Part shown: one piece after another, positions 43,601 through 45,116 of the stretch | Numbering within the stretch: the first letter of the stretch is position 1 | How the letters are laid out: each line of letters begins with the position of its first letter | DNA from: Anaerolineaceae bacterium 4572_78 | Lineage (GTDB): Bacteria; Chloroflexota; Anaerolineae; 4572-78 | Assembly (NCBI GenBank): GCA_002084875.1 | Contig: NBMH01000006.1 | Span: 1-45,116 of the forward strand | Direction: 5' to 3' | Length of the DNA: 45,116 bases | Made by a program: the position numbers and the translations under genes | Notes under the pieces: generated by a model | Databases searched by the model: none | The model's input: the letters and a program-made list of their open reading frames with translations, nothing else | What the model was told of the DNA's origin: nothing

Positions 43601-44381
43601 AAGAGTGTTTTTGCCATTCTTGAAGTTGACGACATGCCTCATGCAATACCCATTGGTCAATAGATACAATGATGTTGGTTTTTTCTGCTTCATGAATAAA
43701 CATACCTGGTTGAAGCATGCCTCGTTTGGGATGTTGCCAGCGAGTGAGTGCCTCAAGGGCGATGATTTTGCCAGTTGTTAATGACACAATCGGTTGGTAA
43801 TAAACGACAAACTCATGACGTTCTAAGGCTCGTCTCATATCGGTTACTAGTTGTAAAAGATCCACCACTTTGGCATGCATGCTCTCGTCAAATATCTGAT
43901 AGTCTGATTCTTTATTCTCCTTTGCCATGTGCATGGCTGTATCAGCATCACGCAAAATGTGCTCAGTTTGTTTGTAGTCTGATGTGCCTAAGACGATGCC
44001 TATACTCATGTTTATAAATATTTCATGCGAATTAATTTCAAATGGTTTTGTCAATTGATTATTAATCTTTTTAGCCAGGGCTTGGGCTAAATTAATACTT
44101 CTGACATTGACCTGTAGGATGACAAATTTATCTCCTTCAAAACGTGTCAACATGGTTGTGGATACGAGGCATGATTCCAGTCTTTCTGCAAGCAACACTA
44201 GCACTTGCTTTCCTATGACATGCCCCAGCGAATTATTAATTAATCGAAAACGGTCACAATCTAAAAATAACACCGCAAATTTGTTATTAGGTTGTATTTT
44301 TGTCTGAGCAAGTGCCTCGTCTAATTTTCTCATGAGCAGTGCGCGATTTGGCAAGCCTGTTAGGTCATCATGGTACATCAT
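40620..44381 (-). CDS. GGDEF-EAL cyclic-di-GMP enzyme fused to an O-antigen ligase/polymerase with TPR tail
   Basis: About 1253 residues in one frame. Residues 1-160 are a degenerate GGDEF domain (the GGDEF site reads EGDKF). About 185-425 is an EAL phosphodiesterase with LEALTRW, NLSAKHF, EITEMTL, DDFGTGYSS, ILKIDYSF and EGVETDYQA, so cyclic-di-GMP hydrolysis is plausible. After LFAEPLPKEAIEE the chain enters a membrane part with about ten segments. It carries O-antigen ligase (Wzy_C) features: TSSRGGFLALF and DHPITGVGPKLYGRF, then AHNIYLNTAAETG. The last 400 residues are TPR-like helices. A 50-base repeat fragment is translated near residue 850 (APNPSPTGRWAEASKLA). The frame is open upstream to about 44494, where it joins the receiver domain. 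The ligase lacks its usual first membrane segments, so the fusion may result from a deletion. Confidence 0.82.
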   Translation of the reverse strand: MMYHDDLTGLPNRALLMRKLDEALAQTKIQPNNKFAVLFLDCDRFRLINNSLGHVIGKQVLVLLAERLESCLVSTTMLTRFEGDKFVILQVNVRSINLAQALAKKINNQLTKPFEINSHEIFINMSIGIVLGTSDYKQTEHILRDADTAMHMAKENKESDYQIFDESMHAKVVDLLQLVTDMRRALERHEFVVYYQPIVSLTTGKIIALEALTRWQHPKRGMLQPGMFIHEAEKTNIIVSIDQWVLHEACRQLQEWQKHSSINPSLKMSVNLSAKHFLQPDLINKIDHILHDTQISGANLKIEITEMTLMDCSKWVTERLYKLRERQIQLSIDDFGTGYSSLSYLHRLPVDILKIDYSFICRIGTDENNLEIVEAIITLAHSLGMQVVAEGVETDYQATKLKNLHCEYGQGFLFAEPLPKEAIEEMIIAIVVMAIFSGWLWTKFAKRDTSWGFPKTSLDIAIIFWLVVQFISASQSIDPRFSFEALWQPISHAIMFYLLLDIIPHQQQKFIRALYLSSGVVCIIGLTEFVSWYFGISLLAGFEQSWHDIGGWTNPIPPHLYRLNFTLNGSTSLAAYLALFIPPAIALRLTTYRHEDKQVLTAWLILAIVVLVLTSSRGGFLALFISLPILFIGRYVTSKSSVVKTKKVFENLSCLTIIPCKLKQLIVARFDKGISEPRFYIITGVILILLLSFIMLGVFLQRLQGNSTLSGDLVRWDLWRSAIHMTVDHPITGVGPKLYGRFLRQYRNPELARDQMMTAHNIYLNTAAETGMLGILAGIFLIGMGLIAFRRNWQTIPHATTRLRLIAIFASLCGFAGQSIVDTFNATQIILPMLIGIAFLIIPLTEAPNPSPTGRWAEASKLALIITLICGYAFFLIRSDIAQYYAEKSADLALQGKLHEAISMIEHAHNLDPNMIFYQFELAYYQGEQANIDKSYLPHAIANYDMALQSEGSNPVYHANLAKLLLQAGEPESAIKRMKMAIAMSPDDAIYRLNLGDFYEQLGNESESLHEYALAVQISPPIIMSGLWDAEERNRIIDTVSQQTDDMVVLYTLKLANKSYHEVEQAIRDKMEYQSEALRLLLAKSLIGQNQTEEAEIILTELIEHGDIEGNLYALRGKARWLGNTENHADAIQDLKMARFLNAYKNAESNYYLGRIYEARGELEKAKSFYWQAVPPQMVSLNYEIVVFARKRHYFPYISQLIYVDRSIESSKSLLHLLELYENESDIKNANLVHEQLKLLYPYLYRINNLPHT

Positions 44382-44440
44382 GTGCGTTAGCTGTTCTTGG
44401 ATGTGCTTACGTTCGGCGATTTCCTTATGAAGGTTTTGGT

Positions 44441-44863
44441 TTATGGTTTGAAGTTGGGCAGTACGTTGTAAGACTCGCGATTCAAGTTCCTCATTTGAGT
44501 TTCTATGCGGGCTAATACTTCTGGCAATTGGAATGGCTTGGTAATATAATCAATTCCTCCCACTTGAAAAGCCTGTACTTTATTTAAGGTTTCACCAAGT
44601 CCACTAATAAAAATAATGGGAATGTTGGAAGTTCGCTCATCACTTTTTAATCTCCGACACACTTCGTAGCCATCCATATCAGGCATGTTGATATCAAGCA
44701 ATATTAAGCTAGGTGGGGCTTTGCGTGCCGCTCTTAAGGCGACATGTCCATTGATTGCAGGACGTACTTTATAGCCGTGTTCTGTCAGTAGGGTTATCAA
44801 AAGTTCTAGGTTGGGGAGAATATCATCAACGATTAAAATATCTCCTTTGTTGGTATTTGTCAT
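44441..44863 (-). CDS. Receiver domain, detached by frameshift from the GGDEF-EAL protein
   Basis: A CheY-like receiver: DILIVDDILPNLELLITLL, phospho-acceptor Asp in LILLDINMPDMDGYEVC, then ISG and KPFQLPEVLARIE with the conserved Lys. It starts at ATG 44863; longer frames read into repeat sequence. After ARIETQ the frame goes into 17 meaningless residues. The -1 frame instead continues as NEELESRVLQRTAQLQTINQ, a coiled coil that leads to MMYHDDLTGLPNRA, the GGDEF start of the next gene. The two were one REC-GGDEF-EAL protein. The frame change lies near 44494 and may be a mutation or a sequencing error. Confidence 0.85.
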   Translation of the reverse strand: MTNTNKGDILIVDDILPNLELLITLLTEHGYKVRPAINGHVALRAARKAPPSLILLDINMPDMDGYEVCRRLKSDERTSNIPIIFISGLGETLNKVQAFQVGGIDYITKPFQLPEVLARIETQMRNLNRESYNVLPNFKP

Positions 44864-44879
44864 AGTTTTTGTTTTCTTT

Positions 44880-44975
44880 GCCCCCACCCCTAGCCCCTCC
44901 CCCACAGGGGGAGGGGGACAAGCAGGGCTGTTCAATGCTAGTTGTAGGGGCACACGGCCGTACGCCCCTACTATT
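44880..44975. repeat. C-rich hairpin and GTAGGGGC palindrome before the receiver gene
   Basis: CCCCACCCCTAGCCCCTCCC with GGGGGAGGGGG forms a hairpin at about 44880-44920. GTAGGGGCACACGG/CCGTACGCCCCTAC at 44944-44971 is an imperfect palindrome of the family also seen at 15710 and 24933. Copies of GCTGTTCAATGCTAG flank it. Confidence 0.7.
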
Positions 44976-44980
44976 CAGAG

Positions 44981-45095
44981 CTGTTCAATGCTAGTTTTTC
45001 AGGTAGAACATGTAGGAATATGGGACACATGTCTTATCATCGTGTAGGATTTATACCATAAATCCCTACATATTCTGTTAAAAACAATACCCCAT
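44981..45095 (-). repeat. 115-base dispersed repeat, copy 2
   Basis: Reverse complement of 6432-6546 with only a few differences, for example TTATACCATAA for the TTATGCCATAA centre. It lies at the right edge of the window, upstream of the receiver gene. Confidence 0.85.
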
Positions 45096-45116
45096 GGATG
45101 AGATTGAGGTACGAAA

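Noticed and set aside
1-45116. CRISPR arrays, prophage genes or transposase genes
   Set aside because: No regular direct repeats with spacers, no phage structural genes and no recognisable transposase frame were found; the mobile-looking repeats are all non-coding.

Overview
The window looks like bacterial chromosome of roughly 40% G+C (estimated by eye). The best guess is an uncultured Chloroflexota-type bacterium. Supports are a Thr/Pro-rich beta-propeller surface protein, a BatA/VWA protein, DUF4058, SpoVS, a BAAT-type hydrolase, an ADP-forming acyl-CoA synthetase, and DUF1257 plus DUF2997 genes otherwise familiar from cyanobacteria. The phylum is an inference; no 16S gene or diagnostic marker is present.

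Layout. (1) 1-2119: an isolated nuoC-nuoD fusion whose conserved end is lost. (2) 2135-8798: the translation/RNA block nusA, ylxR, infB, rbfA, truB, ribF, without rimP in front. (3) 8835-10169: DUF1257, DUF2997 and a small radical-SAM activase behind a strong promoter. (4) 10232-13439: a deleted cystathionine gamma-synthase remnant, then minus-strand dcd, HIT, SDR and an SGNH lipoprotein. (5) 13691-19608: surface and polysaccharide genes, namely a propeller protein, an HddA-like sugar kinase, a Wzz/tyrosine-kinase protein with an added DNA-binding domain, and a GNAT protein. (6) 19745-22721: a LuxR-type regulator, PAP2, a small membrane protein and an S10 peptidase. (7) 22845-24528: an AT-rich cytosine methyltransferase with a probable restriction partner. 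(8) 24586-32678: VWA, App1-like phosphatase, acyl-CoA synthetase, BAAT hydrolase and a wrecked amidase gene. (9) 33012-35905: small membrane genes, two tRNA-Ser genes, SRP RNA, a decayed yabE-like gene and rsmA. (10) 36106-45116: spoVS, a YggT/M50 fusion, DUF4058, an HD remnant, a hypothetical gene, a broken glycosyltransferase, a very large GGDEF-EAL/O-antigen-ligase/TPR fusion, and the receiver domain that once preceded it.

Two themes run through the window. First, it is full of short dispersed repeats. These include MITE-like elements with GTAACCGTTCAC ends, 50-bp double hairpins, a 115-bp pair in opposite orientation, 33-bp palindromes, and an element that carries the apparent promoter of both nusA and the HIT/dcd operon. 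Some copies sit inside genes and are translated. Second, many genes are damaged by internal deletions or frame changes: nuoD, metB-like, amidase, yabE-like, HD, GT4, the receiver/GGDEF gene and perhaps the restriction enzyme. This suggests genome erosion, with assembly or indel error as the alternative for the simple frameshifts.

The most unusual candidates are the cyclic-di-GMP phosphodiesterase joined to an O-antigen ligase, the tyrosine autokinase with an excisionase-like DNA-binding tail, the promoter-carrying repeat with a nested insertion, and the uncharacterised DUF1257/DUF2997/radical-SAM cluster.
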